Shown piece after piece: positions 9,401-17,729 of a DNA stretch of 64,000 bases (its first letter is position 1; each line of letters starts with the position of its first letter). The position numbers and the translations under genes are program-made. Under the pieces are notes generated by a model, which was not told where the DNA came from, searched no databases, and saw only the letters and a program-made list of their open reading frames with translations. The DNA comes from Pycnococcus provasolii (lineage: Eukaryota; Chlorophyta; Pseudoscourfieldiophyceae; Pseudoscourfieldiales; Pycnococcaceae). The stretch covers positions 1 through 64,000 of the forward strand of contig OW568896.1 of assembly GCA_938743325.2 (NCBI GenBank). The letters run 5' to 3'.

Positions 9401-12400
9401 GGTTATCATTGCACCAACTTCCGAGTGCAGAGCCGTCGCAGTTTGTGCACCCAATCTGATTCTCGCACTCGGCACCCCTTTCTGGTACCGACCACGTCGC
9501 GAGGCACGTGACCCCCTCCTTTGGCACGGCCACGTGCCCCCTCGTCGTGGCCCCCTCGGGGGCCACGGCTGCGGCCCCCGACGTCAGGCAAGGGTCCCCG
9601 AGGGGTTCATCGCCCGTCGTTACGGCCGTCAGCACGCCGCCACCGTCATTGCGGAGCAGCTCGTTCTTCGCATAAACGTTGAGGACGAGGATGTCGTCGT
9701 CGCCGTCGCCCTCAAGGTCGAACACCACCGCGCCGAAGCTTCGATCGGCCCTCGCCACGGCGGCGCCCGTCGTCATGGGCGTCAGCACACCGCCGCCGTC
9801 GTTGCGAAGAAGCTCGTTCTTCTCACCGTCATTGAGGACGAGGATGTCGTCGTCGCCGTCGCCCTCCAGGTCGAACACCACCGCGCCATTACTATCATCG
9901 AACCGCAACACGGCGTCGCCCGTCGTCACGGCCGTCAGCACGCCGCCTCCGTCGTTGCGAAGCAGCTCATTCTTCCCTTTGAAGTTGATGACGAGGATGT
10001 CGTCGTCGCCGTCGCCCTCAAGGTCGAACACCACCGCGTCATAGCTTCGATCGGTCCGGTTCACGGCGTCGCCCGTCGTCACGGCCGTCAGCACGCCGCC
10101 GCCATCGTTGCGGAGAAGCTCGTTCTTCGCATCTAAGTTGACAACGAGTATGTCGTCGTCACCGTCGCCCTCCAGGTCGAACACAACCGCGCCTTTGCTA
10201 TTATCGGTCCTGTTTACGGCGTCGCCCGTCGTCACGGCCGTCAGCACACCACCGCCGTCGTTGCGGAGAAGCTCGTTCCGCCCTTCGTCGTTGATGACGA
10301 GGATGTCGTCGTCGCCGTCGCCCTCCAGGTCGAACACCACCGCGCCGTATCTGGCATCGCTCCTCGCCACGGCGTCGCTAGTCGTCACGGCCGTCAGCAC
10401 GCCGCCGCCGTCGTTGTGGAGAAGCTCGTTTGTATCGGAGTATAGGACGAGGATGTCGTCGTCGCCGTCGCCCTCCAGGTCGAACACAACCGCGCCATGG
10501 CTCATATCGCTCCTCGCCACGGCGTCGCCCGTCGTCACGGCCGTCAGCACGCCGCCGCCGTCGTTGCGGAGAAGCTCGTTCTTCGCATCTAAGTTGACAA
10601 CGAGTATGTCGTCGTCGCCGTCGCCCTCCAGGTCGAACACAACCGCGCCGAAGCTATCATCGAACCGCCACACGGCATCGCCCGTCGTCACGGCCGTCAG
10701 CACGCCGCCGCCATCGTTGCGGAGAAGCTCGTTCTTATAATCACCGTTATTGAGGACGAGGATGTCGTCGTCGCCGTCGCCCTCCAGGTCGAACACCACC
10801 GCAGCGTAGCTAAGATCGCTCCTCGCCACGGCGTCGCCCGTCGTCACGGCCGTCAGCACGCCGCCGCCATCGTTGCGAAGCAGCTCGTTCTTCGCACCGA
10901 AGTTGTTGAGGACGAGGATGTCGTCGTCGCCGTCGCCTTCCAGGTCAAATACCACCGCGCCAAGGCTGTCATCGGTCCTGTTTACGGCGTCGCCCGTCGT
11001 CACGGCCGTCAGCACACCACCGCCGTCGTTGCGAAGCAGCTCGTTCTTCGCAAGTAAGTTGACAACGAGGATGTCGTCGTCACCGTCGCCTTCCAGGTCG
11101 AACACAACCGCGCCATAGCTAATATCGGTCCTGTTTACGGCGTCGCCCGTCGTCACGGCCGTCAGCACGCCGCCGCCGTCGTTGCGGAGAAGCTCGTTCT
11201 TCGCATTTGAGTTGACAACGAGTATGTCGTCGTCGCCGTCGCCCTCCAGGTCGAACACCACCGCGCCATGGCTATTATCGCTCCTCGCCACGGCGTCGCC
11301 CGTCGTCACGGCCGTCAGCACGCCGCCGCCGTCGTTGCGGAGCAGCTCGTTCTTCGCACCTTCATTGAGGACGAGGATGTCGTCGTCGCCGTCGCCCTCA
11401 AGGTCGAACACCACCGCGCCGAAGCTAAGATCGCTCCTCGCCACGGCGTCGCTAGTCGTCACGGCCGTCAGCACGTCGCCGCCGTCGTTGCGTGGCGTTC
11501 CAATAGGCGTCACGAGCGGCGTGAATAATATCGACTTTGAGGCAACAAACGCGCCACTTGTCGTCTCCACGACCGTCGCATTGTACGCTGCAAACGTCGT
11601 CAATCCAGTGAGGGTGTGGGACGCTCGCTGGTTGCACTTGAAGCTGGTCGGTTCCACCTGCTTCGTCTTTTTGTTGAGATGCTCGACTGCTTGCACTGAA
11701 GTCTTGCCATCTTGCACCAGCTCCACCCGGAACTCGTACGTGAGGTGGCCATTTCCGCACGCCGGCGCGCGCCAATCTAGCGACACGGCATCCCCCGCGT
11801 GCGACACACGGCGGGCAACACGGAGGCTGAACGGCTTTTTCGAGCGTGGAGGCGGTGATGGCATGGTAGTAGTGGTCGTACTAGTAGTGGTAGGCGAAAG
11901 TGTTGACGTCGGTGTTGACGTCGCCGCCTGCTCAAACTCTCCGCCGCACGGCTTCTCTGCGAAGCACTTCGATTCTCCTTCGTCCCATTGGCAGCACCCT
12001 GCTTGGTAGCAGAGATCTTTATAAAGATCTTTATCGATCTTTATTTGCTCTGGTGCACTTTCACAGTACTTCTCAACTTCTGCTAAAGTGGATCCGCAAA
12101 GTGGTGAACATAGAATGGTAGTAGTGGTCGTACTAGTAGTGGTAGGCGAAAGTGTTGACGTCGGTGTTGACGTCGCCGCCTGCTCAAACTCTCCGCCGCA
12201 CGGCTTCTCTGCGAAGCACTTCGATTCTCCTTCGTCCCATTGGCAGCACCCTGCTTGGTAGCAGAGATCTTTATAAAGATCTTTATCGATCTTTATTTGC
12301 TCTGGTGCACTTTCACAGTACTTCTCAACTTCTGCTAAAGTGGATCCGCAAAGTGGTGAACATAGCATGGTAGTAGTGGTCGTACTAGTAGTGGTAGGCG

Positions 12401-12584
12401 AAAGTGTTGACGTCGGTGTTGAGGTGTGCAAGTCCGCCACTGCAAGCTGCCCCCATCCCGTGACGACGAGGCTCACGGTGACGAGCCACACGGCGAACGC
12501 GACGCTAGGAGGTACAACATTATGAAAGCTGTTCCTCCGCCGTGGTGACGTTGTTGCGCGCGTCAAAGGCGTCGCCATCGCCAT
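6468..12584 (-). CDS. Giant surface receptor-like protein: Cys-rich modules, FG-GAP repeats, IPT domains, multi-pass membrane region (2038 aa)
   Basis: A signal-anchor-like hydrophobic segment lies at residues 27-50. Two near-identical modules follow (about 55-225), each a Ser/Thr-rich linker plus a cysteine-rich domain with a CYQAGCCQWD core that recalls trefoil domains. Then come an FN3-like region (about 250-350) and 14 FG-GAP/VCBS-type units (about 360-1155), each with a DLEGDGDDDIL calcium-binding loop. Two IPT/TIG-like domains (about 1165-1340), a cysteine-rich EGF/TNFR-like region (about 1355-1465) and at least seven membrane helices (about 1476-1985) complete it. The end of the helical region (WFFELVDLARKLVLTGLLVF) resembles a membrane module common in large protist and algal surface proteins. 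It should sit in the plasma membrane with a large calcium-binding ectodomain. No intron is needed. It is the first large gene inside the subtelomere. Ligand and output are unknown. Confidence 0.8.
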   Translation of the reverse strand: MAMATPLTRATTSPRRRNSFHNVVPPSVAFAVWLVTVSLVVTGWGQLAVADLHTSTPTSTLSPTTTSTTTTTMLCSPLCGSTLAEVEKYCESAPEQIKIDKDLYKDLCYQAGCCQWDEGESKCFAEKPCGGEFEQAATSTPTSTLSPTTTSTTTTTILCSPLCGSTLAEVEKYCESAPEQIKIDKDLYKDLCYQAGCCQWDEGESKCFAEKPCGGEFEQAATSTPTSTLSPTTTSTTTTTMPSPPPRSKKPFSLRVARRVSHAGDAVSLDWRAPACGNGHLTYEFRVELVQDGKTSVQAVEHLNKKTKQVEPTSFKCNQRASHTLTGLTTFAAYNATVVETTSGAFVASKSILFTPLVTPIGTPRNDGGDVLTAVTTSDAVARSDLSFGAVVFDLEGDGDDDILVLNEGAKNELLRNDGGGVLTAVTTGDAVARSDNSHGAVVFDLEGDGDDDILVVNSNAKNELLRNDGGGVLTAVTTGDAVNRTDISYGAVVFDLEGDGDDDILVVNLLAKNELLRNDGGGVLTAVTTGDAVNRTDDSLGAVVFDLEGDGDDDILVLNNFGAKNELLRNDGGGVLTAVTTGDAVARSDLSYAAVVFDLEGDGDDDILVLNNGDYKNELLRNDGGGVLTAVTTGDAVWRFDDSFGAVVFDLEGDGDDDILVVNLDAKNELLRNDGGGVLTAVTTGDAVARSDMSHGAVVFDLEGDGDDDILVLYSDTNELLHNDGGGVLTAVTTSDAVARSDARYGAVVFDLEGDGDDDILVINDEGRNELLRNDGGGVLTAVTTGDAVNRTDNSKGAVVFDLEGDGDDDILVVNLDAKNELLRNDGGGVLTAVTTGDAVNRTDRSYDAVVFDLEGDGDDDILVINFKGKNELLRNDGGGVLTAVTTGDAVLRFDDSNGAVVFDLEGDGDDDILVLNDGEKNELLRNDGGGVLTPMTTGAAVARADRSFGAVVFDLEGDGDDDILVLNVYAKNELLRNDGGGVLTAVTTGDEPLGDPCLTSGAAAVAPEGATTRGHVAVPKEGVTCLATWSVPERGAECENQIGCTNCDGSALGSWCNDNLGGWCFCEKVMVNSLGAVVFDLEGDGDDDILVLNDGEKNELLRNDGGGVLTAVTTGDAVARTDRSFGAVVFDLEGDGDDDILVVNFEGKNLLVNCGSYMTSTPTGAGCVPSVRPTITSITPVTTSTTGSTVHLVSGKGFVDMTSLNITLGGEACTPSQLVDGTIALCSSAPAGTGASKPIVVTSYGVASDPMNRFSYLPPAIISIEPAFIDVSANSPTTTFTITGSDFGGVRSKRRLMLGPFDCVEPNDTDTVSHISLNCTVSDPAFATARGVFPAILTVDGQNSSDARQACYVASASSTTCLCEPGKKYDPVDNECVPCPPGQYNRDGLECIACPEHAICPGGSLLLPEAGWWRENATSLEFWRCARGECLADNATNPSPTGVVCRERHTGVLCGECVEGGARQGGPGCELCAATDSGGGALVMIGLLIGVLCLALALVWATWRHRFRRVEKLLSLSVNRNSSRSKDAEKDEKPEEAARHLGIDDAADRSKTTWKRAGLFLKVAITFYQCLVSYESTFDVPWPDAFRSFMGVLSTLSVQLLTMPGVGCVFRDVSSLNGLLFTVLWPLAPIGFVAISWFIGTRGGIASDDDRRTFSARCSDLLLRILFLIYPMQAAAMLGTFSCVPAAGREYLASNVTVVCWRGGEHAEMILLSTLGIVLYVVGIPAYFAWTLWRLDVPRLAREKREDAALLVAVEKFCAPIADGDDKVAELGACTASNVRSVLAQSGLVPAVLNHVEAVAATDVEAAKRSSKGGGDQLAKLTQVSVATFEVGEVSWSECNLAAADAEGRAVAQGGFIFASYHSSAWFFELVDLARKLVLTGLLVFVDPGGISQLVVGLLVCLSMAFYSQHLRPFVDNAVDQANFHANVLLFVVLFAGLLLQNNAETQGDADEAVYTATLIFLSSSVAALPFLEVGRAFFERALLGRPSTEIGGVDEYMKDNPIAAAETMPAGMTLEESSSVDIVDIVDSVDNAQMR
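9130..11500 (-). repeat. Coding tandem array of 14 FG-GAP units (about 150 bp each)
   Basis: Fourteen units inside the receptor gene share an almost invariant frame (GAVVFDLEGDGDDDILV and KNELLRNDGGGVLTAVTTGDAV). They differ chiefly in two short loops: the residues after ILVLN/VVN, and the residues between DAV and GAVV. Loop 1 varies in length by one or two codons. One unit near 9370-9610 has about 80 residues of Cys-rich sequence in place of loop 2. Long antisense frames over this array are artefacts. Confidence 0.9.
11866..12369 (-). repeat. Near-identical 252-bp coding duplication
   Basis: Two consecutive 252-bp (84-codon) copies encode the Ser/Thr linker plus Cys-rich module. By eye they differ at about one base at the junction (ATAGAATGG versus ATAGCATGG). 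A third partial copy of the linker follows each side. The similarity implies a very recent duplication or gene conversion, or conceivably an assembly duplication. Confidence 0.85.
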
Positions 12585-12988
12585 CTATCTCTTCGGCAAC
12601 GACTAACGAGGAGGGCAAGGAAAGGGGAGAGGGGAAAGTGGCCGTGGCAGCGTTGAGTGACCTATGCGAGGCTGCAAGGGGGAAGGGAACAAGGGAACAA
12701 TTAAGCTCGTGACGTTTCGGCCACGTTCGGGACACCCTTTGGGTTGGGGAAGAGACCAAATAAAAATGAAATTTGATGCAGGTCCCCCCCCTGGCTGCCT
12801 GGGGCGAAACGCCACATAATATCCCCTAGGTATATCTAGGAAGTATACCGACGGGAAGGCTGGGAAGGGAGGGGAGGAGCAAGGCTGCAAGGGCAACTGG
12901 GCAAGGCGGCAAGCATGTGTTCCTCGCGGCCTTTCTTTCCCCAGACTGCCAGGGCGGGAACTGGGAAGGCCGGATTGCGTATTGCGGT
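12585..12988 (-). promoter_or_regulatory. Leader region of the receptor gene
   Basis: No gene is supported. On the minus strand a pyrimidine-rich tract (12600-12643, CTTTCCCCTCTCCCCTTTCC) lies just upstream of the ATG at 12584. The rest is GC-rich with GGGAAGG-type runs. I see no clear TATA box. Confidence 0.4.
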
Positions 12989-13228
12989 TTAAGGTCCTTT
13001 CCGGTAGTATTGAGGTGTAAGGACAGCTAACTTCATAGTTTCGTTGTGTCTTCCGCATTCGCAGCCAAAGAAGTTGAGAAATATCTCGTCAATCTTCTTG
13101 ATACTTGGAGCCGGGTCTTCGTGTCCTGTGACCTTCACTGAAGTGAGCTCCGAAAAAGCCGTGGTGATGTTGGGAAGTGAGGGCAAACGCCAGAGCTTAA
13201 CGAACGAGAACAGGAGAAGAACTCCGTT
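12989..13228 (-). pseudogene. Possible host gene 3' fragment abutting the LTR element
   Basis: The minus-strand frame from the LTR boundary to a stop at 12989 encodes about 79 residues of protein-like sequence (KLWRLPSLPNITTAF, IKKIDEIFLNFFGCECGRHNE). It has no start codon of its own outside the LTR. It may be the end of a gene whose upstream part lies beyond the element, or chance. The family is not recognised. Confidence 0.25.
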
Positions 13229-13654
13229 TGGAATCGGTTTTTGGGCTCCCGGACCGGGGTTATGTTTTAGGGGTTTCAGGTGAGTTTGGTTTCGGAGTTC
13301 CGCCACGTGGGTTTGTGACATGTGAAGGAGTGGCGGCTCCCTGGCTCCTGATTTATCTACTGGTGAAGATATTGGGTTGGATTTGGATGGGATTTGATTG
13401 AAGGCCTTATCGCCACTTCTACGGTGGTGAAGAGGTGTCTCCTGGGGCCTCTGGTCGGCCCAGAGGCGTCCTGTGGGCGAGCCACTAGATGGGCTCGTCC
13501 GATGAGTATCTTGTAATCGATCATTCTTCTCTTTGTCTACTCGATTCGTAGTCAGAGGGGATACCAAACCTATATCTAGTGGCGGCCACTACCAGTGGTT
13601 ATAACTGCTTTATACTTACTTCCAGTGTGGCTGTCTTAAGGTCACTTAAGGTCA
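13229..13654 (+). repeat. 5' LTR of the Copia-type remnant
   Basis: The 426-bp repeat begins TGGAATCGG and ends AAGGTCA. It is identical by eye to the repeat at 14057-14482, with an offset of 828 bp. Confidence 0.85.
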
Positions 13655-14056
13655 TGCTGACAACTGCGCATCGATCATCGTCGCAAGGCGTGCCCTCGGA
13701 GAACTGTGTATCATCGTACCTGGGCCAACTATCGTGTACGAGGACAACACAGCTGCCATCACAATTCTGCGTGACATTGTCTATAGTGGACGCACTAAAC
13801 ACATCGATGTGCGGCTGCAAGATGTGCGCGATCAGGTGCGACGTCTAGTGTTGGAGCTGCGATACATCGATACAAAGGATCAATTGGCTGATCTTCTTAC
13901 TAAGGGGCTATCGCGTGATGATTTCTGCAGGTTGCGTGACAGGACACTGTGCAGGGAGTTTGTACCCCGAGACCCTGCTCGGGAGGAGTGAGCGAGGGCG
14001 TTTAGGTCTCGCAGGTTCTGTTTTGGGGTTTTGATGGATTGGGGTTTCGGGTGCCT

Positions 14057-14482
14057 TGGAATCGGTTTTTGGGCTCCCGGACCGGGGTTATGTTTTAGGG
14101 GTTTCAGGTGAGTTTGGTTTCGGAGTTCCGCCACGTGGGTTTGTGACATGTGAAGGAGTGGCGGCTCCCTGGCTCCTGATTTATCTACTGGTGAAGATAT
14201 TGGGTTGGATTTGGATGGGATTTGATTGAAGGCCTTATCGCCACTTCTACGGTGGTGAAGAGGTGTCTCCTGGGGCCTCTGGTCGGCCCAGAGGCGTCCT
14301 GTGGGCGAGCCACTAGATGGGCTCGTCCGATGAGTATCTTGTAATCGATCATTCTTCTCTTTGTCTACTCGATTCGTAGTCAGAGGGGATACCAAACCTA
14401 TATCTAGTGGCGGCCACTACCAGTGGTTATAACTGCTTTATACTTACTTCCAGTGTGGCTGTCTTAAGGTCACTTAAGGTCA
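14057..14482 (+). repeat. 3' LTR of the Copia-type remnant
   Basis: This is the second copy of the 426-bp TG...CA repeat. No matching short duplication is obvious in the bases flanking the pair. Confidence 0.85.
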
Positions 14483-15034
14483 AGACCACGCTCACAAGAG
14501 AGTATAGGTTTCAGTCAGTTCCTGCGTCGGAAATACATCCGTGAGGAGCTACGATAACGCAACCGCGTCACAACCACCCGTTGTGGGCTCATCCGAGTCG
14601 TCCTCCGTCCGCTGCTTCTTCTTGGGCCGCGACTTGGGCCGCACCATTCTCGGCCAACTCATCCAAACTTGATTTCCGACTATCGTAGTTTGAAATGGCG
14701 GGCCCATGGCGGGCCGGAAAATTCCGGGCAATTGGTAAGGTTCAACGAAGAATCCCGGTTCGCCATGATGAGCTCCGACCAAACCTAAATCCGAAGGCAC
14801 TGGAGCAAAAGTCTGGACCAAAAAGGTGATCAACGTGAATACCTTCCCCACCGGCATCGCAAGGTGGAACACAACATTCTCTTTGCGTGAAATTTTGTGT
14901 TTTATTTTTTCGCAAAGGAGAGCGGATTCTGCGAAAATCTTCCCCCAAAAAAGGTGTCAACGTGAATACCAACAACAGAGGGCTCCAAGGTCGACACAAA
15001 ATAATAATAATCATCATTGCGCGTTACTTTGCTA
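14483..15034. other. Spacer with a short unrecognised minus-strand frame (14549-14872)
   Basis: A 107-codon minus frame at 14549-14872 ends in a basic then acidic tail (RPKSRPKKKQRTEDDSDEP) that looks protein-like, so a small gene or a terminal exon is possible. A short motif, AAAGGTG(AT)CAACGTGAATACC, is repeated near 14823 and 14953. Nothing else is supported. Confidence 0.3.
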
Positions 15035-15745
15035 CTACGACGACGCGCACGTCTCCAGCACGACGTTCTTCGCGGCCAGGCTCTCTTCCGCGCTTTCGAC
15101 GGTACCAGGTAGGCCCACGCTTCGTGTCGCATCGCGAAACACGCGAACACGTGTTACGCCCTCGCAAGCGGCGGCATCCTCCGCGGTCCACCTCACGCAG
15201 AAGTCAAAGGCCAGACCAACGACGCTCACCTTTGTGTACCCACGCGACTTGATGACGTCAGCCAGACCCGTGAGCGTCTTCTGGTCATTCTCCGTGAACG
15301 CGCTGTAGGAGTCAACCTTGATGTTGTCCCCCTTGCGAACAACACACGCGTTGGAAGGAACAACCAACTGCTCGTGGAACTGCGCGCCCTTGCTGCCCTG
15401 CACGCAGTGGTCCGGCCACAGTGTCTGCGTTCCATACTCGAGCTCAGTCGTGTCGTACGGATTCTTGCCCGCGTGTGACGACGCGAACGACGCGTGTCCT
15501 CCAGGGTGCCAGTCCTGCGTGAAGATGGTGTGCTCCGCGCCGTAGATATTCACGAGCCCATTCACCAGCGGAAGGATGGCGTCGCCTTCGGGCACCTCCA
15601 GCGCGCCGCCAGGGCAGAAGTCGTTCTGCACGTCAACGACGATGAGTACCTCGCCGTCTTCGCGCGTGACTGAGAGCGTGGGCGACGACGTCGACGCGGG
15701 CGACGCCGTCAGCCCGACGTCGGCTGCGACATGGATGGACGGCAT
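15035..15745 (-). CDS. Nicotinamidase
   Basis: It hydrolyses nicotinamide to nicotinate and ammonia in NAD salvage. The 236-residue product has the isochorismatase-like fold with the full catalytic set: Asp38 (VVDVQNDF), Lys138 (VVRKGDN) and Cys183 (FDFCVRW). The metal site is Asp78, His80 and His84 (QDWHPGGHASF). The frame is open upstream to 16027, but that extension is low-complexity; the ATG at 15745 (MPSIHVAADVG) gives a normal length for the PncA/Pnc1 family. The cell probably uses the nicotinate (Preiss-Handler) route, as plants, fungi and many algae do. The C-terminus is a plain VVLETCASS without an obvious peroxisome signal. Confidence 0.92.
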   Translation of the reverse strand: MPSIHVAADVGLTASPASTSSPTLSVTREDGEVLIVVDVQNDFCPGGALEVPEGDAILPLVNGLVNIYGAEHTIFTQDWHPGGHASFASSHAGKNPYDTTELEYGTQTLWPDHCVQGSKGAQFHEQLVVPSNACVVRKGDNIKVDSYSAFTENDQKTLTGLADVIKSRGYTKVSVVGLAFDFCVRWTAEDAAACEGVTRVRVFRDATRSVGLPGTVESAEESLAAKNVVLETCASS

Positions 15746-16217
15746 GAGGTTTTGACAACTAAAATAAAATGGCTGCCCGTTTCCGACTCCCGGCCCCTCA
15801 CAGACTGATTTTATTGATCGGGTTTGGGTTCCGCAAAGTCCGAGGGGGAACTGCTTGCTCCCCTCCCCTCCCCGGCTCCTCCCCCTTCCCGGGATCCCCG
15901 GGGGGGAACCTGCCGCACGGGTGACGGGGCCTGCTGCTTCTTCCTTCTCAACGACGACTCTCGACGAGCAAGCACTGAGCTGTAAGTTACCTGCCACGCT
16001 ATACATACTATACTCTGCGCACTTCACTACAGTACATACCGGTACACGACGCGCACACGTACACGTTCACGTGAACGGCACCCTACTATGTCGATAGTTG
16101 AGAGAAGATCTACAAAATACATACAGTACTACATCATACATATGTGCATCTCTTATTATACACAAACAAACAAACAAACAAACAAACAAACAAACCAAAG
16201 CATGCGCAACCATACTA
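15746..16217. other. Spacer between nicotinamidase start and F-box-like/WD40 gene end
   Basis: It contains a C/T-rich stretch (about 15858-15890), short dispersed ATAC/GTAC-rich DNA, and a (CAAA)n microsatellite at about 16161-16195. No gene is supported. Confidence 0.6.
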
Positions 16218-17729
16218 CTACGCTTGCTTCTTTACGCGTGCATCGGCGATCGCGAAGCTCTCATCTGCCGAGCTTGTCATCGTCGTCGCTGCCATATGTT
16301 GTTCCTCCTCTTCTTCAGGCTCTTCTTCTTGATTCTCTTCCCGCGCCTCTCCTCCGTAAAGATAGACGCAGACGGTACGATCCTTCGACGCCGTCACCAG
16401 CGAAAAGGGATCCAAGCTCGTCACCAAAATAGCCGCGGTGTGATCTGACAAAGTGCACAAAACGGCGTGGCGGCCCTCAAGACTCCAAATCGTAACCACG
16501 CCGTTCCGACGGCCAGCGACGCAGCGCGTGTGACGTACGTCGCATGCCAACGATGTCACGCAATGTACGCTGAGAACACCTTCGGATGAAGCAATGACAT
16601 CTGGCGGATTCAGGTGGCCGATGCGATCGCAGTTTGCGAGATCGAAGTGGCTCAGCGAGCCGTCGCTGCATCCCGTCACAACGCTCTGTCCCGCGTTGCC
16701 GAGGCAGAGGGTACGCACGGTTGACGCATGAGAGAAGCATGCCACAGGTTCGTGGTGATGGCCACCACCGTCTTCGATCGCTGACCCGTCAATGTCCCAA
16801 ACATTCAACATGCCGTCCCGGCCACCGCATGCGACGCGAGCCTTGCCAAGATGGCTCGCCGTGTTCAGCTCGCAGCACTCAATCCTCGCGGTGTGGCCAA
16901 GCAGTGTCGTGATACGCACACCTGAGGCGTCGTGCACGTGAAGCTCTCTGCCCTTCTCTCCGCCAACGCGAAGTGTGAGCGGACACGACTCAGGCTCGCC
17001 CCACTCCACCACGCAGCTGCTGCGCGACTGGTCCCTTGTAGCATCCACATTTGCGGCATTGGATGCGGCATCTTCTGCTGCGACGACATCCGACAATTTC
17101 ACGTGGTGAGGCACTAAGTCATCCGGCGTTGGTGAGGGAGCGCACTTGATCATAGCGGCACGTTTGACGTCCCACGTCCTGAGTGTTCCGTCGTCCGACG
17201 CGCTGAGAACAACGACGTCGTACGTGTCGTCTGTCGGGTGTCTCTTCCACCTCGCGTGCGCGGCGTGCACCCAGTCGGTGTGCCCTCGAAGTGTGACGCA
17301 CTTCACGTGAGCTCCACGTCGCCACATGTCCTCCGCCACGGACCGTGCACGACAGTACTTCCACAGCTCGTCGCAGCTCTCCCCGTCGTCGTCTTCGGCA
17401 GTTCCCACACGCGTTTCCGCCTGCGCACCTTCGTTGACACCGTTCTCAGCATCTTCGTCGGTTCTTGCGAAGTGTTGCTGAGACGACGTGGGTTCTACCA
17501 CACCACCGAAGAACCAAGCGTAGAGTTCCCTCGCAACATCGGCCGTTCTGATGGCGTTTCTGAGTCCTCGCGACGTTCCCGTGAGCGCAAAGACGTCTCT
17601 CGGTTGAGTTTTCTTGAGTACTACGAGCAGTGTCGGTTCGTCGAGCGACATCCACGATGCACACGGCACGCCGCCGCCGTCTTCGGACATGGACGTGGAC
17701 ATGGATGTGGATGTGGCGTCGTCGGCCAT
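16218..17729 (-). CDS. F-box-like WD40-repeat protein, 503 aa
   Basis: The start is the ATG at 17729 (MADDATSTSMS); the open frame continues to 17891 but is low-complexity there. Residues about 28-65 (DEPTLLVVLKKTQPRDVFALTGTS) resemble an F-box. An acidic linker follows, then WD40 blades from about residue 145 to 480 with the usual cues (TLRGHTDWV, SDDGTLRTWD, LLGHTARIE, ACGGRDGMLNVWD, TASKDRTVCVY). The C-terminus is a Glu-rich tail. Such proteins are usually substrate receptors of SCF ubiquitin ligases with the propeller binding the substrate. The gene is head to head with the LRR-WD40 gene at 18095. The F-box call is weaker than the WD40 call. Confidence 0.7.
   Translation of the reverse strand: MADDATSTSMSTSMSEDGGGVPCASWMSLDEPTLLVVLKKTQPRDVFALTGTSRGLRNAIRTADVARELYAWFFGGVVEPTSSQQHFARTDEDAENGVNEGAQAETRVGTAEDDDGESCDELWKYCRARSVAEDMWRRGAHVKCVTLRGHTDWVHAAHARWKRHPTDDTYDVVVLSASDDGTLRTWDVKRAAMIKCAPSPTPDDLVPHHVKLSDVVAAEDAASNAANVDATRDQSRSSCVVEWGEPESCPLTLRVGGEKGRELHVHDASGVRITTLLGHTARIECCELNTASHLGKARVACGGRDGMLNVWDIDGSAIEDGGGHHHEPVACFSHASTVRTLCLGNAGQSVVTGCSDGSLSHFDLANCDRIGHLNPPDVIASSEGVLSVHCVTSLACDVRHTRCVAGRRNGVVTIWSLEGRHAVLCTLSDHTAAILVTSLDPFSLVTASKDRTVCVYLYGGEAREENQEEEPEEEEEQHMAATTMTSSADESFAIADARVKKQA

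Larger units (their letters stand above)
13229..14482 (+). mobile_element. Ty1/Copia-type LTR retrotransposon remnant (fossil)
   Basis: Two 426-bp direct repeats beginning TG and ending CA flank about 400 bp of internal DNA. The internal part encodes the 3' end of a Copia-type pol (RNase H region, with the family hallmarks YEDNTAAI, KHIDVR and DTKDQLADLLTKGL, about 13734-13991). The element is broken: most of gag-pol is absent. The LTRs look identical by eye, so the insertion is young. A G-rich stretch precedes the 3' LTR. Confidence 0.85.

Noticed and set aside
9534-12009. Plus-strand frames rich in Ser-Pro and His-Arg opposite the FG-GAP array
   Set aside because: They are antisense shadows of the repeated GAC/GTC codons; the minus frame has the coherent domains.
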